Source: Rhizobium sp. PDO1-076 (GTDB lineage Bacteria > Pseudomonadota > Alphaproteobacteria > Rhizobiales > Rhizobiaceae). From it: 61,701 bases of DNA. Each line of letters starts with the position of its first letter. Position 1 is the first letter of the stretch. The notes below the pieces were generated by a model that saw only the letters and a list, made by a program, of their open reading frames with translations, was not told the DNA's origin and did not search any database. Shown here one piece after another: positions 1 through 9,200 of this stretch. Both the position numbers and the translations under genes were made by a program. The DNA lies in assembly GCF_000247475.1 (NCBI RefSeq), contig NZ_AHZC01000055.1, forward strand, positions 1 to 61,701, read 5' to 3'.

Positions 1-653
1 GCGGCTTCTCCCGCTCTTGCTCTGATCAATTCCGCCAGCCATCTCGCCCGCCCGATGCCCGGCACGGGAAGCGGCTCGGAAGGCAGGACGCTGATACGCC
101 AGCGGGTTGTGGCGGCCGTGGGTTGACCGAAGTCCGCGGCCTCCGTCGGGCGCCGCCATCGTCGAAGCGCAATTCCGATCGTTCCCGAAGCCTCGGCTGC
201 AAGCTGCAGCCGCCGGGAGGCGGTCATCGGCAGTCGCACCAGTTCTGCGACAACAGCGCCAAGCCCGCCGAAACGCAGGCCCTCCTCGAAATTCGTCAGA
301 ACGTCCTCTTCCCGGTCCGCCTCGACATAGATCACCCGGTCATGATGGAGCCCCGCCTGGGCGAGAGCCGGCGCAAAGAGATCCGGCCGTGTCAGGCACC
401 AGAGGACGTCGCCCTTGGTTCGCGCGACGATGCCTGCGACAAACAGAGCGGCCGCTGCCCCATGGACCGCATCTGCCCCTCCACCGGCCACCTCATGCAG
501 GGCACCGAAGGCCAGCCCACCACCGGGTAGTTTTGCGTCGATATCGGCAAGACCGAATGACAGAACCTCACCCCTGCGCACAGCTGTCCCTTCGAGGCGC
601 TGGATGCGCTCGCGAAGATCTGCGATGGTCGGGTTGAGGGCGGAGTCATGCAT
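1..653 (-). CDS. imuA: ImuA-like SOS mutagenesis protein, 3' end cut by window edge
   Basis: Translation from the ATG at 653-651 gives a RecA-fold protein of the ImuA/SulA-like family, the accessory factor of the ImuA-ImuB-DnaE2 translesion mutasome. It opens MHDSALNPTIADLRERI and continues through the family hallmarks LPGGGLAFGALHEVAGG, LWCLTRPDLFAPAL and VIYVEADREEDVL, then runs off the left edge still open (about 217 codons visible). An ATG at 649 is in a different frame and gives only a short spurious reading. A perfect LexA box lies about 60 bases upstream, so SOS control is likely. imuB and dnaE2 would be expected just beyond the left edge. It diverges from the helicase-SRAP-dinB genes. 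Family assignment is secure; the end is not visible. Confidence 0.9.
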   Translation of the reverse strand, partial: MHDSALNPTIADLRERIQRLEGTAVRRGEVLSFGLADIDAKLPGGGLAFGALHEVAGGGADAVHGAAAALFVAGIVARTKGDVLWCLTRPDLFAPALAQAGLHHDRVIYVEADREEDVLTNFEEGLRFGGLGAVVAELVRLPMTASRRLQLAAEASGTIGIALRRWRRPTEAADFGQPTAATTRWRISVLPSEPLPVPGIGRARWLAELIRARAGEA

Positions 654-713
654 AGGCTGCGGATATCTTCTCGATACTGTTCAGGGCTTTCCAGCAGCGA
701 TCGCGGCTGTTAT

Positions 714-728
714 GTTCTTTATTTGTTC
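714..728. promoter_or_regulatory. LexA (SOS) box, GTTC-N7-GTTC
   Basis: GTTCTTTATTTGTTC is an exact match to the direct-repeat SOS box bound by alphaproteobacterial LexA. It lies between the divergent imuA (start 653) and the UvrD-like helicase gene (start 858), so one site could repress both directions. This fits the DNA-repair content on each side. Confidence 0.85.
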
Positions 729-857
729 TTATCCGCCACATGAGTCAATGCTGATTCTCGTAGCGGCTAATATGGGGATGGCGGGTTGCTGGGCACAAGC
801 GACGGGCATCCAGCCCAAAACGGCCAGAACAGACAGGCACTTATCGGGGATCATGGC

Positions 858-2924
858 ATGACGGTTGCCTATCTGGAAAAACTGAACGAGCAACAGCGGC
901 AGGCTGTGGAACATGGCGTTGGACTGGCAGACGGACAGGTGGCAGGACCGCTGTTGATCATCGCCGGCGCCGGGTCCGGCAAGACCAATACCTTGGCGCA
1001 CCGGGTCGCGCATCTGATCGTCAACGGCGCCGATCCGCGGCGAATCCTGCTGATGACATTTTCCCGTCGGGCAGCCTCGGAAATGTCGCGCCGCGTCGAG
1101 CGTATCTGTAAACAGGTGCTTGGCGCCAATTCAGGCGTGCTCACCGATGCGCTTTCCTGGTCGGGCACGTTTCATGGGATTGGCGCAAGGCTGCTGCGGA
1201 TCTATGCCGAACAGATCGGGCTGAACGTCGATTTCACCATCCATGATCGTGAAGACAGCGCCGACCTGATGAACCTTGCCCGTCACGAGCTCGGGTTCTC
1301 CAAGACCGAAAGCCGGTTTCCGACCAAGGGCACCTGCCTGTCGATCTATTCGCGGGCGGTGAATTCGCAGTCACCGCTGAACGAGATCCTGCGCCAGCAT
1401 TATCCCTGGGTGGCGACTTGGGAAGAACCACTGAAGCAGCTGTTTGCCGCTTACGTCGAAGCCAAGCAGGCCCAGAGCGTGCTCGATTACGACGATCTGC
1501 TGCTCTACTGGGCGCAGATGGTCAGCGATCCCGATCTGGCCGACGATATCGGCAATCGCTTCGATCATGTGATGGTCGACGAGTATCAGGATACCAACAG
1601 GCTTCAGGCCTCGGTGTTGATGGCGCTCAAACCTGGGGGACGTGGGTTGACGGTGGTCGGCGATGATGCGCAGTCGATCTATTCGTTTCGGGCGGCAACC
1701 GTTCGCAACATCCTCGATTTCCCATCCTCCTTCAGCCCGGCCGCTGACGTCATCACGCTTGATCGTAACTACCGCTCGACGCAGCCGATCCTGGCGGCCG
1801 CCAATGGCGTGATCGATCTGGCGCGCGAGCGCTTCACCAAGAACCTGTGGACCGACCGGCAATCGCTGGAGCGACCCAAGCTCGTCACTGTCAAGGATGA
1901 AACCGAGCAGGCAAATTTCATTGTCGACCAGGTGCTTGCCAATCGCGAGACGGGTATGACGTTGAAGAACCAGGCGGTGTTGTTTCGCACATCCAGTCAT
2001 AGCGGTCCGCTCGAGGTCGAGCTCACCCGCCGCAACATTCCCTTCGTCAAGTTCGGCGGTCTGAAGTTTCTCGACAGCGCCCATGTGAAAGACATGCTGG
2101 CGGTGCTGCGGTTTGCCCAGAACCCGCGCGACCGGGTCGCAGGCTTCCGGCTGCTGCAGATGCTACCTGGGATCGGGCCGAAGACGGCCGGCAACATTCT
2201 CGAGACGATTGCGGCCGATCCTGAGCCGCTGCTTGCCCTTGCCGAAATCTCACCCCCGCCCAAGACCGGCCAGGATTGGACAGGTTTCGTTCAGTTGCTG
2301 GCAGGCCTGCGCAAGACCGAAGATGGTTGGCCGTCCGATATCGGGCAGGCACGCCTCTGGTACGAGCCGCATCTCGATCGCATCCATGAAGATGCCGAGA
2401 CCCGCAAGGCCGATCTCCTCCAGCTTGAGCAGATCGCCAGCGGCTATCCCTCGCGCGAACGCTTCCTGACCGAACTGACGCTTGATCCGCCGGATGCCAC
2501 CAGCGATCAGGCCGGGGTACCTCTGCTTGACGAGGACTATCTGATCCTCTCGACCATTCATTCGGCCAAGGGCCAGGAATGGCGAGCGGTGTTCATGCTC
2601 AATGTGGTCGACGGCTGCATACCTTCTGATCTTGGAACCGGCACGACCCAGGAACTCGAGGAAGAGCGCCGGCTGCTCTATGTTGCCATGACGCGCGCAA
2701 GAGACAGCCTTTCGCTGATCACGCCGCAGCGGTTTTTTACCCACGGTCAGAACGTTCAAGGGGATCGGCACGTTTATGCGGCAAGGACGCGGTTCATCCC
2801 GGCAATGCTGTTGCAATTCTTCGAAGTGACGACATGGCCAAAGGTCTCGGCCACCAGGTCAGAGCGAAGCGCGCAGCAGATCCGCATCGATGTCGCGGAG
2901 CGCATGCGCGCCATGTGGAAATAG
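858..2924 (+). CDS. UvrD/PcrA-like superfamily 1A DNA helicase
   Basis: A 688-residue ATP-dependent 3'-5' DNA helicase. The SF1A motifs appear in order: Q motif LNEQQRQAV near the N-terminus, Walker A AGAGSGKT (about 36-43), DEYQDTN (about 238), GDDAQSIYSFR (about 267), RNYRST (about 303), HSAKGQEW (about 566) and YVAMTRARDSL (about 605). The C-terminal tail seen in housekeeping UvrD is missing, so this is probably an accessory helicase. The ATG at 858 is chosen because translation from it begins at the normal helicase N-terminus; an upstream in-frame start at 786 would add residues of no family character. The SRAP gene follows after 9 bases and dinB after that, probably one SOS-induced unit driven from the LexA-box region. 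Confidence 0.92.
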   Translation: MTVAYLEKLNEQQRQAVEHGVGLADGQVAGPLLIIAGAGSGKTNTLAHRVAHLIVNGADPRRILLMTFSRRAASEMSRRVERICKQVLGANSGVLTDALSWSGTFHGIGARLLRIYAEQIGLNVDFTIHDREDSADLMNLARHELGFSKTESRFPTKGTCLSIYSRAVNSQSPLNEILRQHYPWVATWEEPLKQLFAAYVEAKQAQSVLDYDDLLLYWAQMVSDPDLADDIGNRFDHVMVDEYQDTNRLQASVLMALKPGGRGLTVVGDDAQSIYSFRAATVRNILDFPSSFSPAADVITLDRNYRSTQPILAAANGVIDLARERFTKNLWTDRQSLERPKLVTVKDETEQANFIVDQVLANRETGMTLKNQAVLFRTSSHSGPLEVELTRRNIPFVKFGGLKFLDSAHVKDMLAVLRFAQNPRDRVAGFRLLQMLPGIGPKTAGNILETIAADPEPLLALAEISPPPKTGQDWTGFVQLLAGLRKTEDGWPSDIGQARLWYEPHLDRIHEDAETRKADLLQLEQIASGYPSRERFLTELTLDPPDATSDQAGVPLLDEDYLILSTIHSAKGQEWRAVFMLNVVDGCIPSDLGTGTTQELEEERRLLYVAMTRARDSLSLITPQRFFTHGQNVQGDRHVYAARTRFIPAMLLQFFEVTTWPKVSATRSERSAQQIRIDVAERMRAMWK

Positions 2925-2933
2925 GAGGATCGA

Positions 2934-3611
2934 ATGTGCAATCTTTACAATGTGACCACCACCCGTGAGGCGGTTCTTCAGTTCACAAAGGCAATCAGGG
3001 ATCACGCGGGCTGGAATGAAGCAAGCTTTGATGTCTATCCGGGTTATCAGGCACCGGTTGTTCGGGTAGCCAAGGACGGGAACCGGGAGATTGCGCGCGC
3101 AACCTGGGGCATGCCCTCTCCACCGGCCTATGTGAAGAAATACGACCCTGGTGTCACCAATATCCGCAATGTCGGTTCGCCTCACTGGCGCCGCTGGCTT
3201 GGCAGCACCAGCCGCTGTGTCGTTCCGTTCACCTCCTTTGCAGAGCCGGATCCGGCCAGCAAGGTCGAAGGCGGCCGTATGCCGAATGCGTGGTTCGCCG
3301 GCAACGAGGATCGGCCGCTGATGTTCTTCGCGGGGCTCTGGACACCGTGGAAGGGTGTACGCAAAGTCAGGGATGGTGAGCAGGAATACGAACTGTTCGG
3401 GTTTCTGACGACGTCGCCGAATGAGATCGTTTCTCCCATCCATGAAAAAGCCATGCCGGCAATTCTGACCACGCCGGAGGAAGTCGATATCTGGCTGACA
3501 ACGCCCAGGGAGGAGGCCCGCCATCTGCAACGTCCCCTCCCCGCCAATATGCTGGTGATCGTACCACCTCAGCCCAAACCCAATTTGGACGATGAAGGTC
3601 AGTTGCTTTGA
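2934..3611 (+). CDS. SRAP/HMCES-family abasic-site processing protein (YedK-like)
   Basis: A 225-residue SOS response-associated peptidase (SRAP) family protein. Members use the N-terminal Cys left after Met removal to form a thiazolidine crosslink with abasic sites in single-stranded DNA, shielding them during replication. Here the protein starts MCNLYNV, so Cys2 is present. The active-site Glu (PFTSFAEPD) and His (IHEKAMPAIL) motifs are also visible. The ribosome site AGGAGGATCG directly precedes the ATG. It sits between a helicase and DNA polymerase IV, which supports a role in damage tolerance. Full-length for the family. Confidence 0.93.
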   Translation: MCNLYNVTTTREAVLQFTKAIRDHAGWNEASFDVYPGYQAPVVRVAKDGNREIARATWGMPSPPAYVKKYDPGVTNIRNVGSPHWRRWLGSTSRCVVPFTSFAEPDPASKVEGGRMPNAWFAGNEDRPLMFFAGLWTPWKGVRKVRDGEQEYELFGFLTTSPNEIVSPIHEKAMPAILTTPEEVDIWLTTPREEARHLQRPLPANMLVIVPPQPKPNLDDEGQLL

Positions 3612-4768
3612 GCATCGCCAATCGTCACAACCGGGGCAGCGAACAACCCGAACGCGATGCACCGCCGGACACTTTGCGAGCCGAAGCGATGGATAGCGCC
3701 CCGGTGCGTAAGATCATCCATGTGGACATGGATGCCTTCTATGCCTCGGTTGAGCAGCGCGACAATCCGGACTTGCGCGGACGGCCACTGGCCGTCGGTG
3801 GATCAGCAGCTCGTGGCGTCGTGGCGGCGGCAAGTTACGAGGCAAGGACGTTCGGTGTGCATTCCGCCATGCCATCGGTGACCGCCAGGCGGAAATGCCC
3901 TGATCTGATCTTCGTGCCACCGCGTTTCGAGGTCTATCGGCAGGTCTCGCAGCAGATCCGAGAGATTTTTGCTGAGTACACGCCCCTGATTGAGCCACTT
4001 TCACTCGACGAGGCCTATCTCGACGTCACCGAAAACCGGAAAGGCATGGAGATCGCGACCGAGATAGCACTGGAGATCCGCGCGAAGATCAAGGCGGTCA
4101 CCGGCCTCAATGCCTCGGCCGGCATCTCCTACAACAAGTTTCTGGCCAAGATGGCGAGCGACCTGAACAAGCCGAACGGCCAGGCGGTCATCACGCCGAA
4201 GAACGGCCCGGGTTTTGTCGAAGCCCTGCCCGTCAAGAAGTTTCATGGCGTGGGACCGGCGACTGCAGAGCGGATGAAACAGCACGGGATTGAAACGGGG
4301 CTCGATCTCAAATCAAAGTCGCTCGCCTTCCTTCAGCAGCATTTTGGGAAGTCCGGTCCGTATTTCTATGGCATTGCCCGTGGGATCGATGAACGCCGCG
4401 TCAGACCCGATCGCATCCGCAAATCGGTTGGCGCGGAAGACACGTTTATCGAGGACATCGACAATCTCGATCTGGCCAAAGCCGAGCTGCGACCCATGGC
4501 CGAGAAGGTCTGGCGGTATTGCGAGGCGCACGACATCACGGGAAAGACGATCACGGTCAAAATTAAGTATTCGGATTTCAGCCAGGCGACACGCAGCAAG
4601 ACCGTGGCGGGATCCTTTTCGGACATCGACATGATCCTGGAGATAGCAGAGACCCTGCTCGCCTCAGTGTTCCCGTTCAAACATCCGGTGCGGCTGCTTG
4701 GGATCACCTTGTCATCGCTGAACACCGAAGAGAGCGGGCAAGAACCACAGCTCGCTCTCGAACTCTGA
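3608..4768 (+). CDS. dinB: DNA polymerase IV (Y-family, translesion)
   Basis: Y-family polymerase with both catalytic signatures: DMDAFYASVE near residue 38 and SLDEAYLDV near residue 132, counted from the TTG start. The GVGPATAERMKQHGI helix-hairpin-helix and the little-finger domain follow. The C-terminus QEPQLALEL resembles a beta-clamp binding peptide. The TTG at 3608 overlaps the SRAP stop and has GAAGG upstream at good spacing, implying translational coupling. An ATG at 3689 (MDSAPVRKIIH) would give a more typical N-terminus and is a real alternative; the function is unaffected. Last gene of the helicase-SRAP-dinB set, converging on the small RNA downstream. Confidence 0.93.
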   Translation: MSIANRHNRGSEQPERDAPPDTLRAEAMDSAPVRKIIHVDMDAFYASVEQRDNPDLRGRPLAVGGSAARGVVAAASYEARTFGVHSAMPSVTARRKCPDLIFVPPRFEVYRQVSQQIREIFAEYTPLIEPLSLDEAYLDVTENRKGMEIATEIALEIRAKIKAVTGLNASAGISYNKFLAKMASDLNKPNGQAVITPKNGPGFVEALPVKKFHGVGPATAERMKQHGIETGLDLKSKSLAFLQQHFGKSGPYFYGIARGIDERRVRPDRIRKSVGAEDTFIEDIDNLDLAKAELRPMAEKVWRYCEAHDITGKTITVKIKYSDFSQATRSKTVAGSFSDIDMILEIAETLLASVFPFKHPVRLLGITLSSLNTEESGQEPQLALEL

Positions 4769-4786
4769 GACGGCGGTCCTGAAACG

Positions 4787-4818
4787 AAAAAACCTGCCGC
4801 GGGAGGAGGTGCGGCAGG
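4787..4818 (-). terminator. Rho-independent terminator of the small RNA
   Basis: An 8-bp stem CCTGCCGC/GCGGCAGG (4793-4800 with 4811-4818) is followed, in the minus direction, by T6 (4792-4787). It lies 18 bases after the dinB stop on the opposite strand, so it may also help end the converging dinB transcript, although no strong T tract exists in that direction. Confidence 0.85.
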
Positions 4819-4966
4819 CTTTCCGAAAATAACCGAACAGCGACTGGGAGGAGGAGTGCCGCTGTTCCGACAGACGCCCCTTGGGAGGAGGAGTGGGCCG
4901 TCTGAATTCGAAGCTCTGCGGGAGGAGGTGCATTGCTTCGATGAAACCAAGATACCCATTCTCTCC
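4787..4966 (-). ncRNA. αr14/NfeR1-like small RNA with four anti-Shine-Dalgarno hairpins
   Basis: On the minus strand four consecutive hairpins occur. Their stems are 4940-4935/4914-4909 (GC-rich, extended inward), 4904-4899/4876-4871, 4867-4860/4842-4835 and 4818-4811/4800-4793. Every loop exposes the same CCTCCTCCC, complementary to Shine-Dalgarno sequences. The last hairpin is followed by six T, so it doubles as the intrinsic terminator. This architecture matches what is known of the rhizobial αr14 family (NfeR1 of Sinorhizobium), trans-acting RNAs with repeated anti-SD loops that repress transport and metabolic mRNAs. As I recall, αr14 RNAs have three hairpins, so four would be unusual. 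The 5' end is inferred from a -10-like TATTTA at 4978-4973. No coding potential is seen. Confidence 0.8.
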
Positions 4967-4970
4967 GCAC

Positions 4971-4997
4971 ATTAAATAGACTTTGCTGCAGTGCAGC
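4971..4997 (-). promoter_or_regulatory. Small-RNA promoter with palindromic activator site
   Basis: GCTGCA-G-TGCAGC (4985-4997) is a perfect inverted repeat ending 6 bases upstream of the -10-like CTATTT/TATTTA at 4979-4973. It occupies the place of the -35 element, where no CTTGAC-like hexamer is visible. The arrangement suggests activator-dependent transcription, for example by a LysR-type regulator, which is an inference. Confidence 0.5.
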
Positions 4998-5073
4998 TAT
5001 GCGAAATATGTAAGGCTTCTTCCTGACATAACGAAAGAAATCTCCAACTCAGGCCATCGTGGCAAGTAGATAC

Positions 5074-5100
5074 AAAAACGCCCGCGTCATCAGCGGGCGT
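5074..5100 (-). terminator. Intrinsic terminator after the DUF1127 gene
   Basis: ACGCCCGC (minus strand, 5100-5093) pairs with GCGGGCGT (5086-5079) around a 7-base loop and is followed by TTTTT (5078-5074). It begins about 30 bases after the DUF1127 stop codon. Confidence 0.85.
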
Positions 5101-5131
5101 AGTATCAGTTCGACAAGTTGGAAAAAGCCGC

Positions 5132-5278
5132 TTAGCGGGCGACCGAATGGCGGGCAACGCTGCGGATGTCGGCGCGATTGATACCGAGGTCCTGCAGTTC
5201 GCGTGAGCTCATGCGGCCGAGTTCGTCAACGGTCTGACGGTACTTGCGCCAGTTGTTGAAGGAGCGTGCTACGTTCAT
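5132..5278 (-). CDS. DUF1127 small protein
   Basis: A 48-residue protein, MNVARSFNNWRKYRQTVDEL followed by GRMSSRELQDLGINRADI. The arginine-rich YRQTxxEL...SxRELxDLGIxRxDI pattern is the DUF1127 signature. Small DUF1127 proteins are widespread in Rhizobiales and Rhodobacterales, where some bind RNA and affect small-RNA turnover or phosphate and C1 metabolism. The ATG at 5278 is preceded by GAAAGGGGATCATC, a good ribosome site; an upstream in-frame start lacks one. It has its own promoter and terminator, so it is monocistronic. Any link with the adjacent small RNA is speculation. Confidence 0.9.
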   Translation of the reverse strand: MNVARSFNNWRKYRQTVDELGRMSSRELQDLGINRADIRSVARHSVAR

Positions 5279-5351
5279 GATGATCCCCTTTCGTGAGGTC
5301 TCTTGACGCCAGCAACCTTGCCTTGGTTCCAACGTCGTTTCGATGATTGGG

Positions 5352-5380
5352 ATATAGGCTCTTGTCCGCACGTCGATAAG
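5352..5380 (-). promoter_or_regulatory. Sigma-70 promoter of the DUF1127 gene
   Basis: On the minus strand CTTATC (5380-5375), a 17-base spacer and CTATAT (5357-5352) match the rhizobial housekeeping consensus CTTGAC-N17-CTATAT at all but two positions. The start codon is about 75 bases downstream. Confidence 0.65.
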
Positions 5381-5447
5381 GCACAAGGTCTCAGGTCGGC
5401 CATGCGCTCAAGACATAGGTCCAATCAGAGATGTGCCGAAGGGGCTG

Positions 5448-5952
5448 TCAGGCCCGGAACCGGTCGAAGGCAGTGAGGCGTTTGATGGGCGGATCGGCGT
5501 CTGGATAACGGTAGATTTCGGCCCGGAGATAGCAGCGCTCTTCGTCGAGCGCTTCTTCACCCACCTCGATCCACCAGGATTTGGGACGGCCGTCGCTGCC
5601 GTCGGACCACCGGTAGCCTCGAGTCTTCAGGTGGTCCTTCATATCGAAGGGGCTGTTCTCGGCAAATATCCGGACACGCGACCTCTGGCTTGCTCCATAG
5701 AGTTCGGCAAAAGCGGTGGAAGCCGATCCATCGACTTCCCGAGCGAGAACCTCCAACAGCGCGAAACAGTCATCGACGGCGCGATGACCCTCATGGAAAT
5801 AGCCCGCCTGCCCGATCAGGTATCCGAGCTTAGTCCCTTCATCCCCGCGCCGACCGGTCGATCTCGGAGTTGGAGCATGCCCAGGCCTTGCCAGAAAACA
5901 GGTGAGAAAATGCCTCGCAGAATGGCCGGTCGAAACCGGCATTGTGGACACT
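5448..5952 (-). pseudogene. Decayed 3'-5' exonuclease (DnaQ-like) gene
   Basis: Two frames together rebuild the C-terminal two thirds of a DEDD-type 3'-5' exonuclease. The upstream piece reads SVHNAGFDRPFCEAF and ends LFSGKAWACSNSEIDRSARG. A shift near 5846 is needed to enter EGTKLGYLIGQAGYFHEGHR, then AVDDCFALLEVL. The tail (NSPFDMKDHLKTRGYRW, WWIEVGEEALDEE) is the one found in the rhizobial plasmid/ICE exonuclease. An in-frame TAG precedes the upstream piece and the N-terminal catalytic DxE segment is gone. The gene is therefore inactive by frameshift and 5' truncation. It is a typical companion of ICE and plasmid accessory regions. Confidence 0.8.
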
Positions 5953-6254
5953 CTATGAGACAAGACCCGACGCCGTTGATGTTCCTGTTCATACCGTCGA
6001 GATAGTCCGGGTCGTGGACGGACGCCGCGACCTTCCCGTGTTGTTTAAGAGCTGATCGGGTGGAGCCTGCGGATGTCCTACCCTGCCAAGCAAAGAATCC
6101 GCATGCGGAGTATTGCGAAAAACCAAAGTCGTCAGAGATCCTTAGGCGAGCCAAAAATTGGTGGATCAGCTACGTCCAAAGCGGTATCCCGGCCAACTTG
6201 CCGGGATCCGCTGGCGGACCCTATCGTGGCCCCTTAGGAAATTGGGGGAGATCC
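5953..6254. other. Intergenic leader before the giant exported protein
   Basis: About 300 bases between the exonuclease remnant and the next gene. I see no intact gene. On the minus strand the remnant's N-terminus should lie here but is not recognisable. GGGGGAG at 6244-6250 is the ribosome site of the downstream gene. Confidence 0.5.
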
Positions 6255-9200
6255 ATGTCGATAGCGACGGCGGCAACTTGGAGCCTTGCTCTGTGGCTGG
6301 CATTCTATCCAGCAGTGGCTTATGCGGATGAACTTCTGGGCCGGGTTGGAGGCAACGCGCTTTGGCAGCTCTTCGACGGCAGTCACAGGAACACCCCGTC
6401 CCCAAGGCGCTCGACCCACCGACAGGACGCACGCTCAGGCTTGAGCGTTGATCAGCTCTATGCCGCACAAGTCCAGTTAGGTGCGCTTGGTTACGATGTC
6501 GGAGAGCCAGATGGCCAGCCAGGACCACGCACGCGAGAGGCCATTCGACAATTCCAGGCTTCGCAAGGGCTCAAACCGACCGGAGTGCTGACCCGCGCCC
6601 AGTTCGATCGCCTGATGGGTCAAAACGCCGGAGACACCGTGCTGTCGACGGCGGGCGACATCCCGCTCACGTCGGACGAGATGGCCGACCTACAGCAAGC
6701 GCTTGCGGATCTGGGCTATGATATAGGGGCCATCGACGGGCGGGCAGGACGCAAGACGGCGGCGGCTGTGGTGGCCTTTCTTTCCGGTCTCGGTCTTGAT
6801 GCGAACCAGACCCCGCCGCAGGAAGCCCTGCGATTGGCGCTCGATGCTACGGGTGCAGACGGCGGGCCAATGTCCGAGGATGTAGCACAAGATGGCTCGG
6901 CGACTGGCACAACCGGCGGCGCAGAACTCGCTGCAGCCGAGATCGAAGGCGAATATTTCGACTGGCCGCAAGGGCCGACGATGTACAATGGTGCCGAAGC
7001 CGAACTCAACGAGCAGGTCATTCGACGCATCCTGGGTGCCGATACCGCGCTACAGAACGATGATGAATTCCTGAAATTCCTGCTTGAACGCCTTGCCCAG
7101 CGACAAAGAGGCGCCTGGAACCCGGCCGAAATCGCGCCGATCTATCAATCCTACCGGGACGGCACCGAATTCGACAAGGCGAGGGCAATTGAAACTCTGC
7201 GCAGTTTTGTGGCGGCACATGCCAGCACAAAACCGATGATCGTGACCCGCGTCAGAATGGTTGAGATCGGCAGCTATGACTTTGACAAGGGGCACTTCCC
7301 GCTGCTGCTCAAAGGCGAATTCGGGTCCGAGATGCAATTTCACGCCGTCGGCGGCCGGTTGATCGTGGAGACGGGACGCTGGCGTTCGGACCTCAACTTA
7401 CCGATGGCCAAGGACGACGCCGTGGCGTTCGCCAACAGGTTAAACGCCACCGGAAGCCGATCGGTGTTCATGGCGGTGCGGTTCAGGATCGGCAACTTCA
7501 AGGCCGAGAACGATCAGTACGGTCAAAGAAGCATCTTTGCGCAAGGCATTGTTGAGAGCGCCGGTCTGCATCTGAAGCCAAAGGCTCTCGAGGATGGCTT
7601 GGGATCGCTGCTGCAGAAAATGGAGGTTCTCGCGGAACCGGAACCCGCTTCCGCTCAAACTGAAAAGCCGATTGCGACGAACAATCTGACGTCATGGACC
7701 CGCCTCGGGCTAAGCCAACAGGCTGGCCGCGTCTTCATCACCTCGCAAAACGCATCGAGCACCGACAAGCCGTCCAATCTCGAAAAGGCCATAGGCTTGC
7801 TGGCGATCTCCAAGCTTCCCGTCCCACCGAAGTCCTACGGCACCGCCAGAAATATCGCGCTCGCGCATGCCGAGCCCAGCGTCTATCGAACGCTCTTCCC
7901 GGAAGGCCGCAACGAACTGGAACAACTGCGCAAGATTGCAATCGATCCGTTTGCGCAGGAGGACGTCGTCACCCGCTTCAACCGAGATCTGCTTCCGCAG
8001 CTCAAGGCGGATGCGCCTCGCCTCCCCGTGGCGACGCGCGTTGCGACACCGGCAGATTTCAAGGCCTATGACCTGGAGCGGCGCGCTTTCAGCGCAGGGC
8101 CTGGAAACAATCTGTTTTTACCGGGCATCCGTCTCAGGACCAATCTCAAGGGGGATTTCCCGAATTTCGTCAAGGTCGATCCGACCATTGCCCGACGGAT
8201 CGTGCAGCAGGCGAAGAAAAACCAGGGGCGAATCACGGCCTATTACGGCTTCGATCTCGAGCTGCGCGCAATACAGGTTGCACTGCGCGAAGACAGGATA
8301 GGCGTCTTCGAAGCCGGTCAGATCCAGGCCGAAATGAGCGGAACGGTCACGGCGGTCGGTCTCTACGAAGACCCGGGCCTCACACGCCGCATCATGGCCC
8401 TGGACCTTTCAGAGTTCGTGCCTCCGGTGGAGGCGCTCCCCGGGAGCCAAGCCCCCGACGGTACCTATCTGTCACGATGGAATATTGCTGCGATCACCGC
8501 CGAACGCCTGGCCGATCCAAGTTTTTCGCGCCGTCTGGTGACAGCGTCGCGCTTTGTCGTGGAAAAAGACGAATTCACCCGCGAGGCGGCGGTGCAGGAA
8601 GGCGAAGACATGTTGGCCGCCAGCAAGGTGGACGTTTCGAAACCCCTCTACCTGATGGGAGAGGTTACGTTGGGGACCTATGACGGTGCTCAGGCATTTC
8701 CCATCACTGCAGCCAGTTTCGCCATCACGCTCGCGCCCGATATCATACAGCTCGCCGAGGGACAGATCCAGATTGAGACCGAGAATTCGGAGGCGCTGAC
8801 TGCTCTCCCCATCGCGCCCCTGGCAGCCAAAGGCCTAGTGAAGGACCGGCCCGGCCGCACTTTCCCGGCCCTGTTCAAGATAAAGCCGGTTCGCGCCGAG
8901 GCGTTGTCGACTGATCAGACGCCGTTTGCCAGACTGGATGTTTCGATCGAGCAGATCATGCTGATGGATCCCCAACGTCGCGACCGTGTTCTCTATTCGA
9001 CGGTCACGACGCCGGCGGCCACCCAGGATGACAGTCAGGAGACTGTGGCTCTTGAACTGAGACCGCAACGCCTTCCACTTAATACGGAAACCACGGCACT
9101 TCTGCTTGCCAAATACAGCAAGACGCCCATCGACGAGGATGCTCTTCGCGCGCTCCTGTCGATCCGATGGGAGGAGGAACAAGCTGATCGCCGTGATGTG

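Noticed and set aside
392..649. 85-codon minus-strand frame starting at ATG 649
   Set aside because: Out of frame with the clear ImuA reading that starts at 653 and covers the same bases.
4780..4945. Repeated GGGAGGAGG read as a CRISPR-like or direct-repeat array
   Set aside because: The repeats are loop sequences of four different hairpins at uneven spacing, and the structure ends in a terminator, so a small RNA explains it better.
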